A stretch of DNA of 64,000 nt from positions 1 through 64,000 of the forward strand of contig NZ_FCOB02000008.1 of assembly GCF_001545075.1 (NCBI RefSeq). Direction: 5' to 3'. The notes beneath the pieces are model-generated. The model was not told the origin of the DNA. It did not search any database and saw nothing but the letters and a program-made list of their open reading frames with translations. The position numbers were made by a program, and so were the translations under genes. The DNA comes from Caballeronia ptereochthonis. GTDB lineage: Bacteria > Pseudomonadota > Gammaproteobacteria > Burkholderiales > Burkholderiaceae. Shown here in pieces: positions 1 to 8,645 of this stretch. Numbering within the stretch: position 1 is the first letter of the stretch; each line of letters starts with the position of its first letter.

Positions 1-47
1 AACCTGCCGCGCGCCCGCCGCTCGATGCAGCGTGAAGCGCCTGGCGC

Positions 48-1721
48 TCAGCCCGTCACTGCGCCGCAATTGGCCGGCAGCGCGAGCGCCGCGTACTTCG
101 CGAGCACGCCGCGCGTATAGCGTGGCGCGGGCTTCTTCCACGCGGCGCGGCGGCGCCCGAGTTCCGCGTCGTCGACGTTCAGTTGCAGCAAGAGTTTGTG
201 GGCGTCGATGGTGATGGAATCGCCTTCCTGCACGAGCGCGATCGTGCCGCCCGCATACGCCTCCGGCGCGACGTGACCGACCACCATGCCCCAGGTGCCG
301 CCCGAAAAGCGCCCGTCGGTGATGAAGCCGACCGATTCGCCCAGCCCCTTGCCGATGATCGCCGACGTCGGCGCGAGCATCTCCGGCATGCCGGGGCCGC
401 CTTGCGGGCCCAGATAGCGCAGCACGAGGATGTCGCCGGCCTTGATTTTGTCGCCGAGGATCGCGTCCATCGCGCTTTGCTCGTCGTCGAACACGCGCGC
501 GGGGCCGGTGATGACCGGATTCTTCAAGCCGGTGATCTTCGCGACCGCGCCGTCTTCCGCGAGATTGCCGCGCAGGATCGCGAGGTGGCCCTCCTTGTAG
601 AGCGCCTGCTCGATCGGGAAAATCACCTTCTGATCGGCGCGCGGCTTGCTCGGCACGTCCTTCAGTTCTTCCGCGATGGTGCGGCCGGTGATCGTCATGC
701 AGTCGCCGTGCAGAAGGCCCGCATCGAGCAGGATCTTCAGCACTTGCGGAATGCCGCCCGCCTTGTGCAGATCGGTTGCGACATACTGGCCGGACGGCTT
801 CAGGTCGCAGATGACCGGCACTTTCTTGCGCATGCGCTCGAAGTCGTCGATGCTCCATTCCACTTCGGCCGCGTGCGCGATCGCCAGATAGTGCAGCACC
901 GCGTTGGTCGAGCCGCCCGTCGCCATGATGAGCGCGACCGCGTTCTCGATCGACTTCTTCGTGATGATGTCGCGCGGCTTCAGATCCTTCTTCACCGCCT
1001 CGACGAGCACGCGCGCCGATTCGGCGGCGGAGTCGACCTTTTCCTGATCCGGATTCGCCATCGTCGACGAGTACATCAGCGACATGCCAAGCGCCTCGAA
1101 CGACGAGCTCATCGTGTTCGCCGTGTACATCCCGCCGCACGAGCCGGTGGACGGGCACGCGTTCTTCTCGACGCCCTTGAAATCCTCCTCCGACATGCGG
1201 CCCGCCGTGAACTCGCCGACCGCCTCGAACGACGACACGATGGTCAGATCACGGCCCTTCCAGTTGCCCGGGCGGATGGTGCCGCCGTACACGTAGATCG
1301 CCGGCACGTTCATGCGCGCCACGCCGATCATGCCGCCAGGCATGTTCTTGTCGCAGCCGCCGATCACGACGACGCCGTCCATCCACTGGCCCTGCACGGC
1401 CGTCTCGACGCAGTCCGCGATCACTTCGCGCGATACGAGCGAGTACTTCATGCCTTCGGTGCCCATCGACATGCCGTCGGAGATCGTGGGCGTGCCGAAG
1501 ATCTGCGGATTCGCGTCGGACTTCCTGATCGACTCGACGGCGGCGTCCGCCAGGCGCTGCAGGCCCGCGTTGCACGGCGTGATGGTGGAATGTCCGTTGG
1601 CCACGCCGATCATCGGCTTGTCGAAGTCTTCCTCCTTGTAGCCGAGGGCGTAGTACATCGAGCGGTTGGGCGAGCGCGCGACGCCCTGGGTGATGTTTTT
1701 CGAGCGGCGATTGAAGGCCAT
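48..1721 (-). CDS. ilvD: Dihydroxy-acid dehydratase IlvD
   Basis: This enzyme dehydrates 2,3-dihydroxy-3-methylbutanoate or -pentanoate to the 2-oxo acids that are the last common intermediates of valine, leucine and isoleucine synthesis. The 557-residue product carries the family signature CDKNMPG, and a second conserved block, CPSTGSCGG, follows. Three cysteines, C50, C123 and C195, stand where the Fe-S ligands are expected. The length of about 557 residues and the three cysteines fit the shorter class reported to carry a [2Fe-2S] cluster, unlike the 616-residue E. coli enzyme; the cluster type is inference. The ATG start at 1721 gives the standard N-terminus [12 protein letters not shown] LysR regulator is transcribed divergently across a 108-bp gap. 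Confidence 0.97.
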   Translation of the reverse strand: MAFNRRSKNITQGVARSPNRSMYYALGYKEEDFDKPMIGVANGHSTITPCNAGLQRLADAAVESIRKSDANPQIFGTPTISDGMSMGTEGMKYSLVSREVIADCVETAVQGQWMDGVVVIGGCDKNMPGGMIGVARMNVPAIYVYGGTIRPGNWKGRDLTIVSSFEAVGEFTAGRMSEEDFKGVEKNACPSTGSCGGMYTANTMSSSFEALGMSLMYSSTMANPDQEKVDSAAESARVLVEAVKKDLKPRDIITKKSIENAVALIMATGGSTNAVLHYLAIAHAAEVEWSIDDFERMRKKVPVICDLKPSGQYVATDLHKAGGIPQVLKILLDAGLLHGDCMTITGRTIAEELKDVPSKPRADQKVIFPIEQALYKEGHLAILRGNLAEDGAVAKITGLKNPVITGPARVFDDEQSAMDAILGDKIKAGDILVLRYLGPQGGPGMPEMLAPTSAIIGKGLGESVGFITDGRFSGGTWGMVVGHVAPEAYAGGTIALVQEGDSITIDAHKLLLQLNVDDAELGRRRAAWKKPAPRYTRGVLAKYAALALPANCGAVTG

Positions 1722-1829
1722 GGTGTGCTCCTTGAGGGGATTTTTTCGTCTAGTGCAGCAAGCATGCAGCGCGCACGATACGCCTGTCCAATATATTATT
1801 CAGGGCTTATTAGGTCGCAAAACATATCA

Positions 1830-2789
1830 ATGGAGCCGCGAAACCCGCCCATCGAATTGCGTCTGCTGCGCTACTTCGTGACGGTCGCCGAAGAGATGCA
1901 CTTCGGCCGCGCCGCGGCGCGTCTCGCGATGACCCAGCCGCCGCTCTCGCAGGCGATCCGCGCGCTGGAAGACGCGCTCGGCGTCGCGCTGTTCGTGCGC
2001 ACGAAACGCACCGTGGAGCTGACGCCGGTCGGCAAGGACCTGCTGCCGGAGGTGCGCCGCCTGCTCGCCTCCGCCGACGCGCTGCGCCCGCTCGCGCAGT
2101 CGCTCGCGCGCGGCGAGGCGGGCGTGCTGTCGCTCGCGTTCGTCTCCACGGCCGACTATGGCCTCCTGCCGGCGCTCCTGCGCGATTTCGGCGCGCGCCA
2201 CCCCGGCGTGCGACTGCAACTGACCGAGGCGACCAGCGACGTGCAGATCGAGGAGCTCGTCGCCGGGCGCATCGACGCGGGCCTGGTGATTCCGCCGCTG
2301 CCGCCGCGCTATGCGAGCTCGCTGTCGTATGTGGCCGTAGCGCGCGAGCCGCTCGTCATCGCGATGTCGGCGGACGCGGCGCTGGAGCTGGGGCAGGGCG
2401 CGGAAGAATGGGCCGAGACGCCCGTCGATCTGCACGATCTCGCCGCGGCGCCGCTCGTCGTCTTCCCAAGGCGGCTCGCGCCCGGTTTGTATGACATCAT
2501 TATGGGCTGCTACGGCGCGGCGGGACTGACGCCGCGCGTCGGGCAGGAAGCGATCCAGATGCAGACCATCGTGAGCCTCGTGTCCGCGGGCATGGGCGTC
2601 GCGCTCGTGCCGCGTTCGCTGCGTCATCTGCGGCGCACGGGCGTCGTATATCGTCCTCTGCGCCCGCTGGACGAGTCGGCGACGCTCGTCGAAACCGGGC
2701 TCGTGTGGCGCGCGGCGGAAGTGAGTCCGGTGCTCGCCGGATTCATCGAGATCGTCCGAACGCGGGCCGCCGTGGTCGGTGCCGTATGA
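1830..2789 (+). CDS. LysR-family transcriptional regulator
   Basis: A 319-residue LysR-type regulator. The N-terminal winged helix-turn-helix covers about residues 9-68 and is rich in typical LysR positions ([27 protein letters not shown]). It is followed by a periplasmic-binding-protein-like effector domain. The reading frame stays open far upstream, but the ATG at 1830 begins the conserved domain at the normal distance, so the upstream extension is antisense to ilvD and is not used. The N-terminal wording resembles the BenM/CatM branch that senses aromatic-type ligands. Divergence from ilvD suggests, but does not prove, control of ilvD. The stop codon lies 37 bp before the lgt start. Confidence 0.93.
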   Translation: MEPRNPPIELRLLRYFVTVAEEMHFGRAAARLAMTQPPLSQAIRALEDALGVALFVRTKRTVELTPVGKDLLPEVRRLLASADALRPLAQSLARGEAGVLSLAFVSTADYGLLPALLRDFGARHPGVRLQLTEATSDVQIEELVAGRIDAGLVIPPLPPRYASSLSYVAVAREPLVIAMSADAALELGQGAEEWAETPVDLHDLAAAPLVVFPRRLAPGLYDIIMGCYGAAGLTPRVGQEAIQMQTIVSLVSAGMGVALVPRSLRHLRRTGVVYRPLRPLDESATLVETGLVWRAAEVSPVLAGFIEIVRTRAAVVGAV

Positions 2790-2826
2790 TTCGCCTTTGA
2801 AAGTCGCTCAGTTCTTCCACATCAGA

Positions 2827-3729
2827 ATGCTCATACATCCCAATTTCGATCCCGTCGCAATTCATCTCGGACCGCTCGCCGTGCGCTGGTACGGCCTCAT
2901 GTATCTGGTGGCGTTCGTGTCGGCCATCGTCATCGGCCGGCTGCGTCTGCGGCTGCCTTACGTGGCCGCGCAAGGCTGGAGCGCCAGGGACATCGACGAC
3001 ATGCTGTTCTACGGCGTGCTCGGCACGATTCTCGGCGGCCGCCTGGGCTATGTGATCTTCTACAAGGCGAGCTACTATGCGGCGCATCCGCTCGATATCT
3101 TCAAGGTATGGGAAGGCGGCATGTCGTTTCACGGCGGCTTTCTCGGCGTGACGCTCGCGATGGTGCTGTTCGCGTATCAGCGCAAGCGCACGTGGCTTCA
3201 GGTGACCGATTTCGTCGCGCCGATGGTGCCGCTCGGCCTCGCGGCGGGGCGTCTCGGCAATTTCATCAACGGCGAGCTATGGGGACGCGTGACGGACCCG
3301 AACGCGCCGTGGGCCATGCTCTTCCAGAATTCGTCGAACGACGACGCGATCTGGCTCTCGAAGAATCCGCAACTCGATGCGCAGTATCACCTCACGGAAA
3401 TCTTCCAGCGCTATCACATGCTGCCGCGCCATCCGTCGCAGTTGTACGAGATCGCGCTGGAAGGGCTCGTGCTCTTCATCGTGATCTGGACGTTCTCGCA
3501 CAAGCAGCGGCCCGTCGGCGCGATCTCCGCGCTGTTTCTGATCGGTTATGGACTGGCGCGCTTCACGGTGGAATTCGCGCGCGAGCCGGACGATTATCTC
3601 GGCCTCTTGACGTTCGGCCTCTCGATGGGCCAGTGGCTCTCGCTGCCGATGATCATCGCCGGCGTGCTGATGATGGTGTGGGCGTACAAGCGCAACCTGC
3701 GCCTGCCGCCGGAATCCGCGAAGGCTTGA
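2827..3729 (+). CDS. lgt: Prolipoprotein diacylglyceryl transferase Lgt
   Basis: Inner-membrane enzyme that transfers diacylglyceryl from phosphatidylglycerol to the lipobox cysteine of prolipoproteins, the first step of lipoprotein maturation. The 300-residue protein has about seven hydrophobic segments. It also carries the conserved SFHGGFLG loop and the Lgt signature [10 protein letters not shown] at about residues 141-150. I chose the ATG at 2827, which gives [12 protein letters not shown], the usual Lgt N-terminus; an upstream ATG at 2779 would overlap the end of the LysR gene. Substrates are visible in this same window: the OmpA-family lipoprotein near 31 kb and the SodC-like lipoprotein near 33 kb. 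Confidence 0.97.
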   Translation: MLIHPNFDPVAIHLGPLAVRWYGLMYLVAFVSAIVIGRLRLRLPYVAAQGWSARDIDDMLFYGVLGTILGGRLGYVIFYKASYYAAHPLDIFKVWEGGMSFHGGFLGVTLAMVLFAYQRKRTWLQVTDFVAPMVPLGLAAGRLGNFINGELWGRVTDPNAPWAMLFQNSSNDDAIWLSKNPQLDAQYHLTEIFQRYHMLPRHPSQLYEIALEGLVLFIVIWTFSHKQRPVGAISALFLIGYGLARFTVEFAREPDDYLGLLTFGLSMGQWLSLPMIIAGVLMMVWAYKRNLRLPPESAKA

Positions 3730-3734
3730 ATGGT

Positions 3735-3753
3735 GCGGGGCGGCGTGCCCCGC
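3735..3753. terminator. GC hairpin between convergent lgt and SIMPL genes
   Basis: Perfect 7-bp inverted repeat (GCGGGGC / GCCCCGC) with a 5-nt loop, lying between the stops of two convergent genes. There is no strong T-run on either side, so it would be a weak bidirectional terminator or an mRNA 3'-end stabiliser. Confidence 0.45.
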
Positions 3754-3762
3754 GTTCCTCGA

Positions 3763-4494
3763 TCAGCGTCCCATCTGCACCGAACCCGAGACGTCGACGG
3801 TCACCGTCGTGGTGCCGGCTTCCATCGCGATCGGCGCGGCCATCTTCGCATCGGCGCTCATCGCGCGCGACTGCATCATCATGACCGGGCGCGGCTGGAT
3901 GCCGCCGCGTCCGACGTTCACTTCCCGAATCGTGAAACTGTTGTAGCCGAACGCTTGCGCGGCGGTCTGCGCCTGCTTGCGGAACGAATCGATCGCCTGC
4001 GCGACGAGCTTCTGCTCGGCGGCGCGCTGCGCTTCGGGTGAGAGCGAGAAGGCGACGCTGCCGACCTGCATCGACGAGCTCATGCGGCCCGCGAGCTTGG
4101 ACGCCGCCGTGAAATCGTGCGATTCGAGCACGACTTCCGTGCGTCCGCGCCACGCGGAGATCTTGCCGTCGCGGTCGGTGGAGGGATAGACGGTGAACGA
4201 GCCGCTTTTGGCCGTCACGCCTTCGACGCCTTTCGCTTCGCGCAACGCGGCCTCGGCGCGCTGGTTGAGCGTGTTGGTGAGCGACGAGGGATCGGCGGCT
4301 TCCTGCTCGTAGAAGAGCGTGATGTTGACGACATCCTGCGGCACTTGCGCGTTCGCCTGTGCCGAGAGCGAGAGCACGCCCGAAGGCTGCGGCTGGGTGA
4401 TCACCGTTTGCGCGGCGGCCGCTTGAGAGAAGGTGAGCGCAGCGCCGGACATCGCGAGAAGGACGAGCGCGGCGGCGGTTTTCTTGTTGATCAT
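3763..4494 (-). CDS. Periplasmic SIMPL-domain (DUF541) protein
   Basis: A 243-residue exported protein. Residues 1 to about 28 form a classical signal peptide: a lysine pair, a hydrophobic stretch and an Ala-rich cleavage region ending near AAAAQ. The rest matches the SIMPL/DUF541 family (for example E. coli YggE), with the early GVLSLSAQANAQVPQD strand and the late GGIQPRPVMMMQ stretch. Family members are periplasmic or outer-membrane-associated and have been linked to oxidative stress, but no reaction is assigned. The start at 4494 is preferred over an ATG at 4590 because it begins the signal peptide and does not run into the EVE gene. Confidence 0.85.
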   Translation of the reverse strand: MINKKTAAALVLLAMSGAALTFSQAAAAQTVITQPQPSGVLSLSAQANAQVPQDVVNITLFYEQEAADPSSLTNTLNQRAEAALREAKGVEGVTAKSGSFTVYPSTDRDGKISAWRGRTEVVLESHDFTAASKLAGRMSSSMQVGSVAFSLSPEAQRAAEQKLVAQAIDSFRKQAQTAAQAFGYNSFTIREVNVGRGGIQPRPVMMMQSRAMSADAKMAAPIAMEAGTTTVTVDVSGSVQMGR

Positions 4495-4582
4495 CGAAGG
4501 ACTCCGAACGCCTTGTTGGCATAGTGCAATCGCGTGATTCGCGACCGCATTTAGGCGGTGCCTTCGTGTCGTAAGTTCCTCG

Positions 4583-5041
4583 TCAGACAAGGTGCTCGGT
4601 AATAAATCGCCACTGCGCTTCGGTCACCGGCGTGATCGACAGCCGATTGCCGCGCGCGAGCACCTGCATGTCCGCGAGCTCCGCATGCTCGCGCAGCGTG
4701 GCGAGCGGAATGAGCGGCGTCTTCTTCACGAACTTCACGTCGACGAGCATCCAGCGCGGTGTTTCCTGCGTGGACTTCGCATCGTAGTAGTCGCTCTTCG
4801 GATCGAACTGCGTGGGATCGGGATATGCCGTCGAGCACACCTTCGCGATGCCCGCGATGCCAGGCTCGGGACAGCTCGAATGATAGAAGAGCACGCCGTC
4901 GCCGATCTGCATCTGGTCGCGCATGAAGTTGCGCGCCTGATAGTTGCGCACGCCCGTCCATGGCAATGTCTTCTTTGGCGCGTGCGCGAGATGATCGATG
5001 CTCGCTTCGTCCGGTTCGGACTTCATCAGCCAGTAGCGCAT
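4583..5041 (-). CDS. EVE-domain protein
   Basis: A 152-residue single-domain protein. It opens with the EVE hallmark RYWLMKSEPDE and contains WTGVRNYQARNFMRDQM and the GVLFYHS strand. EVE domains share the PUA/YTH fold and are thought to bind modified bases in nucleic acids; in bacteria some occur as modified-DNA readers. The genomic position, immediately downstream of 6S RNA and zapA on the same strand, is typical of a housekeeping member in this group rather than a restriction component. No partner nuclease is adjacent. Function beyond the fold is inferred. Confidence 0.88.
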   Translation of the reverse strand: MRYWLMKSEPDEASIDHLAHAPKKTLPWTGVRNYQARNFMRDQMQIGDGVLFYHSSCPEPGIAGIAKVCSTAYPDPTQFDPKSDYYDAKSTQETPRWMLVDVKFVKKTPLIPLATLREHAELADMQVLARGNRLSITPVTEAQWRFITEHLV

Positions 5042-5076
5042 GATTGTTCGCTATGCAGGATCGACGACGCAAATGA

Positions 5077-5104
5077 AAACGGCACCGGAAAACCGATGCC
5101 GTTT
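5077..5104 (-). terminator. Terminator downstream of 6S RNA
   Basis: Eight-bp stem (AAACGGCA / TGCCGTTT) with an inner CGG/CCG pair. Read on the minus strand, it ends in a T-rich run just after the 3' end of the predicted 6S RNA and before the EVE gene. Confidence 0.6.
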
Positions 5105-5110
5105 GAAATA

Positions 5111-5290
5111 AGGTCCCCGCCACAGCCGCTAGGCCGGCATCCTGAACCTGGGTTCAAGATTGGTCGCGGTAAGCAACACTTCGGGTACATCGGACTAGCG
5201 ACGCGCGCGCCCGTGCTGCAAGGTTCCGCAACCGTGCCAATGTAGCATTGGTTCAAGGAATATATGACCTTGGCGTACCAGGCAGGGAAA
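5111..5290 (-). ncRNA. ssrS: 6S RNA (ssrS)
   Basis: About 180 nt of non-coding sequence between zapA and the EVE gene, read on the minus strand. The two ends pair as a closing stem: TCCCTGCC near 5288-5281 with GGCGGGGA near 5121-5114, eight pairs including one G-U. The 3' half contains CTTGAACCCAGGTTCAGG, which matches the corresponding 3' region of E. coli 6S RNA, and the 5' half has the partner-like CCTTGAACCAATGC. Linkage to zapA is the conserved gene order for ssrS in beta- and gammaproteobacteria. 6S RNA mimics an open promoter and sequesters sigma-70 RNA polymerase in stationary phase. The exact ends are estimates. Confidence 0.85.
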
Positions 5291-5408
5291 CGTCACTCTA
5301 CACCAATCGTTTGCCCAATGCAGCCCCGCCGCGGTTTCTTTTTTCGATTGACATCGGGCGCGTGATTAGCATTCGCCCGAGGCCTGTCTGCACGGGGTTG
5401 CCGCTCGA

Positions 5409-5723
5409 TTACTGCGCTTCATATTGCGCAATGACGGCGCCCAATTGCTCGTTCATCGAATGCATCGTGCGGCGAATTTCCTCGGCGGGAAAGGCCTCCC
5501 CATGACGCACGCTTTCCTGCAGCCTAAGCAATTCCGACGCCAGCGAAAGCGCCGCCATCACCGCGATGCGATCCGTGCCGCGCACGCTGCTCGCGTTGCG
5601 CACCTTGTTCATCTCGGCGTCGACGCGCGCCACGGCTTCGCGCAGAGCGCCTTCCGTTTCCGGCGAGCAGGCGAGGCGATACGGCTGCCCGAGAATGGAT
5701 ACTTCGATTTGCGTGGTCGTCAT
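5409..5723 (-). CDS. zapA: Cell division protein ZapA
   Basis: A 104-residue ZapA, which bundles FtsZ protofilaments at the division ring. It shows the family opening IEVSILGQPYRLACSPE, the central AVARVDAEMNKVR and DRIAVMAALSLASELL helices, and a C-terminal coiled-coil helix ending in the QYEAQ region. Its start codon overlaps the stop codon of the upstream coiled-coil gene (ATGA-type overlap at 5720-5723), so the two are very likely translationally coupled. The 6S RNA gene follows on the same strand. Confidence 0.94.
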   Translation of the reverse strand: MTTTQIEVSILGQPYRLACSPETEGALREAVARVDAEMNKVRNASSVRGTDRIAVMAALSLASELLRLQESVRHGEAFPAEEIRRTMHSMNEQLGAVIAQYEAQ

Positions 5724-6112
5724 GCCTTCTCTCCCTGATGATGCTCGCCGTGCATTTCCTGCTCGTCCGCATGAGCGTGCGCATGTTCATGCGCTTCTTG
5801 CGAATCGGCTTCGAGGAGATCGAGTTGATTGTCGGACTCGGCATGATGCGCGGACTTCGCGCGCGGCAGCTTTTCGAGGATCGCGTTCAGGCGCACTTGC
5901 GCATCGTCGATCTTCGCGGACAGCGAGTCGCGTTCGGACTGCAGCGCATCGCGCTCTTCACGCACCTGGGCGAGTTCGGCCTGCACGTTTGCGTAGTCGG
6001 CGCGCAGCAGTTCGAGTTGTTCCTGCAGCGCGGCACGCGCCTGATTGTGGCGCTCGCTGATCTGGATCAGCCGGCCGATATTTCCTGACAGTGATTCGAG
6101 TTCGTTGAGCAT
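5720..6112 (-). CDS. Coiled-coil protein with His-rich tail, upstream of zapA (ZapB-like)
   Basis: A 130-residue cytoplasmic protein with no signal peptide. Residues 1 to about 80 are one long heptad-repeat coiled coil (LNELESLSGNIGRL, then repeated QLELL / VQAEL / ALQSE patterns). The tail, about residues 88-130, is acidic and histidine-rich, with about nine His in 27 residues (AHEHAHAHADEQ, HGEHHQ). It lies directly upstream of zapA and overlaps it by 4 nt. In length and position it resembles ZapB-type division factors that bridge ZapA to the nucleoid, but the sequence alone does not prove this. The histidine tail could bind Ni, Zn or Cu, which is inference. Confidence 0.75.
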   Translation of the reverse strand: MLNELESLSGNIGRLIQISERHNQARAALQEQLELLRADYANVQAELAQVREERDALQSERDSLSAKIDDAQVRLNAILEKLPRAKSAHHAESDNQLDLLEADSQEAHEHAHAHADEQEMHGEHHQGEKA

Positions 6113-6398
6113 GTGCTGCGTCCTCTAAAGACCTCGCATTTTAGCGCGGTTCAACGGAGCTTCCGATAATTGTCTCGTTTCGAGACGTAACAGCACGCGA
6201 TCTAGCGCTTAAACCATCGATTCAAGCGCGTGTCGCCATGCATTCGTGTGCAGAAAACGCGAGCGCTGGTCATCGCTCGTGAGGACAGGCCCGGCCGATT
6301 CTCGTTCGATTCGTCATGCGCCGCGCTCGATGCCATTCGTGCCCGGGCGGTGCCGTTTCTTGACGGCCCTGACACGCGCTCCTACACTTGCCGCACTT

Positions 6399-6668
6399 TT
6401 GGTGCTCGCATTCGCGGATCTCGCGGATGCAGTCAAACGGGAAACAGGGAGCGAAGTCCCCGAAGTCCGACCGGGACGAGCCAACCTGTGCTGCCCCCGC
6501 AACGGTAAGCGACCGCAACGTAAGTTGCAAGTCGTCCCTTGCGCGTTTTTGCATGGCGGGCGCGTCGATTTTCATCACGCGAAACCACTGCAAGAAACGT
6601 GTCGAAGCCACTGCGCACGATGCGCGGGAAGGCGGGACGATCCGTCGCCAGCCCGGATACCGGCCGGA
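6399..6668 (+). promoter_or_regulatory. Adenosylcobalamin riboswitch
   Basis: A B12-element upstream of the TonB receptor gene. The diagnostic B12 box GCCAACCTGTGCTGCCCC is followed by CGCAACGGTAAGCG at about 6479-6512. The 5' part has GGTGCTCGC and the purine-rich AACGGGAAACAGGGAGCGAAG. The 3' part has the closing GCCCGGATACCGGCC segment near 6650-6665. Bound adenosylcobalamin normally represses the downstream transport or synthesis operon. The switch lies about 95 nt before the btuB start, which leaves room for an expression platform that masks the ribosome-binding site. It would control the whole plus-strand arm btuB-C-D-cobT-S-C. Confidence 0.92.
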
Positions 6669-6761
6669 GTTCGACGCGCCTGCCGCATGACGCACGGCGC
6701 GTTGGTCGCGCATCGACCTCGCGGGGAGCGGGGCCGCGCTCACGCGAAACGGACCCTTCAC

Positions 6762-8645
6762 ATGCTATCGCCACTGGCCGCGTTCAAGGACGGCCTTTCT
6801 CCTCACGGCGCGCTCGCTGCCGCCGTTCTCGGCTTGCCGCTCGCAAGCGCCGCACATGCCGCACAGGCCGCGGATGACGTCTCGCAAACGCTTGCGCCCG
6901 TCGTCGTCACGTCGACGCGCGCGCCGCAGCCGCTCGCCGACGCCATTCCGCAGAGCTCGCTCTTCGACGAACAGGACATCGCCGACTCCAACGCCGACGA
7001 TGCGCTCGGCCTCATCGCGCTCGCGCCGGGCGTGCAGGTCACGCGCAACGGCGGCCCGGGCTCGAACTCGGGGCTCTTCATACGCGGCGCCGCGTCGTCG
7101 CAATCGCTCGTGCTGATCGACGGCGTGCGCGTCGAATCGGCGTCGCTCGGCGCGGCGCAGCTCTCGCAGCTGATGCTCGATCAGATCGGGCGCGTCGAGG
7201 TCGTGAACGGGAACGTGTCCGCGCTGTACGGCTCGAACGCGATCGGCGGCGTCGTGCAGATCTTCACGAAGGAGGGCGAGCCGCATCCGCCGCGCTTCAG
7301 CTTCGAGGCCGAATACGGCAGCTATCACACGCAGCGTCAGTCGGCGGGCGTGAACGGCGCGCTCGACAAGGACGGCCGCACCACCTTCAGCCTGAACGTG
7401 TCGCGCGAAAAGACCGACGGCTTCTCGTCGATCGATCCCGCGAAAGCGCCCGACGCGAACCCGAACGCGAACGGCTATCTGAACGAGAGCGTCGCGGCCA
7501 CGCTGCGCCACAAGTTCAGCGACAGCTGGGACGTGGGCGTGCGCTTTCTGCAATCGAACGGCGTGAACAGCTTCGACGATGCCTACGGCCTGCCGACCGA
7601 TCTCAATGAATCGCACGACCGCGTGCGCTCGGCGTCCGTGTTCGCGAACGGCAGGCTCACCGACAACTGGACCACGCACTTCACGATCGCGCAGGGACAG
7701 GACCGCGCGAATATCGAGCAGAACGGCGTCTATACGAGCCGCTTCAACTCGGAGAATCGTCAATACACGTGGCAGAACGACATCAGGATCACGGACGCGC
7801 ACAAGCTCCTCTTCGGCTACGAGCATCTCGACGAGACGCTCGACTCCGATCAGCTCAGCGCGCCCGATCGTCACGTGAACTCGGTGTTCGCGGGGTATGT
7901 GGGGCGCATCGGGCCGAACGAATTGCAGGCGAATCTGCGTCACGACCAGTATTCCGATTTCGGCGGCGCGAACAGCTACTATCTGGGCTATGCGTACCAC
8001 TTCGATGCGCACTGGAAGGCGAGCGCGAGCTATGCGGCATCGTTCCGCGCGCCGAGCTTCGACGACCTCTACTATCCGTTCAGCGGCAATCCGTCGATCC
8101 AGCCGGAGCGCAGCCATTCGGTCGAGGCGGCGCTGCAGTACGCATCGAACGCGCTCGGCGTGATGCGCGTCACGCTGTTTCAGACGCGCTACTCGAATCT
8201 GATCGACTACGTGTCCGACGGCGGCTTCTACTATGTCGCGCAGAACGTCGGGCGGGCGAAAGTGCAGGGCGTCGAGGGATCGTGGGCGGGGCATGTGGGC
8301 GCGACCGACGTGCGCGCGGGCGTGACGTTCCAGAATCCCGTCGACGAGACGAATCACGAGGATCTGACGCGCCGCGCGCGACGCTTCGCGACGTTCACGG
8401 CGCATCGGACGATCGGGCGCTGGCGCGTCGGCGGCGAATGGATTGTGAGCGGGCAGCGCAGCGACTACGATTCCACGCTCGCGGGCTATGGCATCGTGAA
8501 TCTGTCGGCGCGCTACGACATCTCGAAGTCGTGGTACGTCACCGCGCGCATCGACAACCTGTTCGACAAGGACTATGAACTTGCGTACTCGTACAACACG
8601 CCACGGCGCGGCGCTTACATCACGCTCGGCTGGCATCCGTCGTGA
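6762..8645 (+). CDS. btuB: TonB-dependent cobalamin receptor BtuB
   Basis: Outer-membrane receptor for vitamin B12, 627 residues, close to E. coli BtuB (614). Residues 1 to about 35 form a signal peptide, followed by a TonB-box-like segment (TLAPVVVTSTR). The plug domain contains FIRGAASSQSLVLIDG and ALYGSNAIGGVVQIFT. A beta-barrel follows and ends in the outer-membrane C-terminus pattern AYITLGWHPS. The start at 6762 is chosen because it begins the signal peptide; the frame stays open upstream through the riboswitch. B12 specificity is supported by the riboswitch just upstream and by btuC, btuD and cob genes immediately downstream. The stop overlaps the btuC GTG start. Confidence 0.92.
   Translation: MLSPLAAFKDGLSPHGALAAAVLGLPLASAAHAAQAADDVSQTLAPVVVTSTRAPQPLADAIPQSSLFDEQDIADSNADDALGLIALAPGVQVTRNGGPGSNSGLFIRGAASSQSLVLIDGVRVESASLGAAQLSQLMLDQIGRVEVVNGNVSALYGSNAIGGVVQIFTKEGEPHPPRFSFEAEYGSYHTQRQSAGVNGALDKDGRTTFSLNVSREKTDGFSSIDPAKAPDANPNANGYLNESVAATLRHKFSDSWDVGVRFLQSNGVNSFDDAYGLPTDLNESHDRVRSASVFANGRLTDNWTTHFTIAQGQDRANIEQNGVYTSRFNSENRQYTWQNDIRITDAHKLLFGYEHLDETLDSDQLSAPDRHVNSVFAGYVGRIGPNELQANLRHDQYSDFGGANSYYLGYAYHFDAHWKASASYAASFRAPSFDDLYYPFSGNPSIQPERSHSVEAALQYASNALGVMRVTLFQTRYSNLIDYVSDGGFYYVAQNVGRAKVQGVEGSWAGHVGATDVRAGVTFQNPVDETNHEDLTRRARRFATFTAHRTIGRWRVGGEWIVSGQRSDYDSTLAGYGIVNLSARYDISKSWYVTARIDNLFDKDYELAYSYNTPRRGAYITLGWHPS

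Noticed and set aside
183-1829. A 549-residue N-terminal extension of the LysR gene
   Set aside because: It lies antisense to ilvD and has shadow-type composition. The LysR domain begins normally at the ATG at 1830.
1830-2789. Assignment of the LysR gene next to ilvD as IlvY
   Set aside because: IlvY is typically linked to ilvC, and the sequence looks closer to the BenM/CatM branch. Divergence from ilvD alone is insufficient to name it.
48-6112. A biosynthetic or operon link between ilvD, lgt and the zapA region
   Set aside because: Orientation changes and terminator-like hairpins between the units indicate independent housekeeping genes rather than a joint system.
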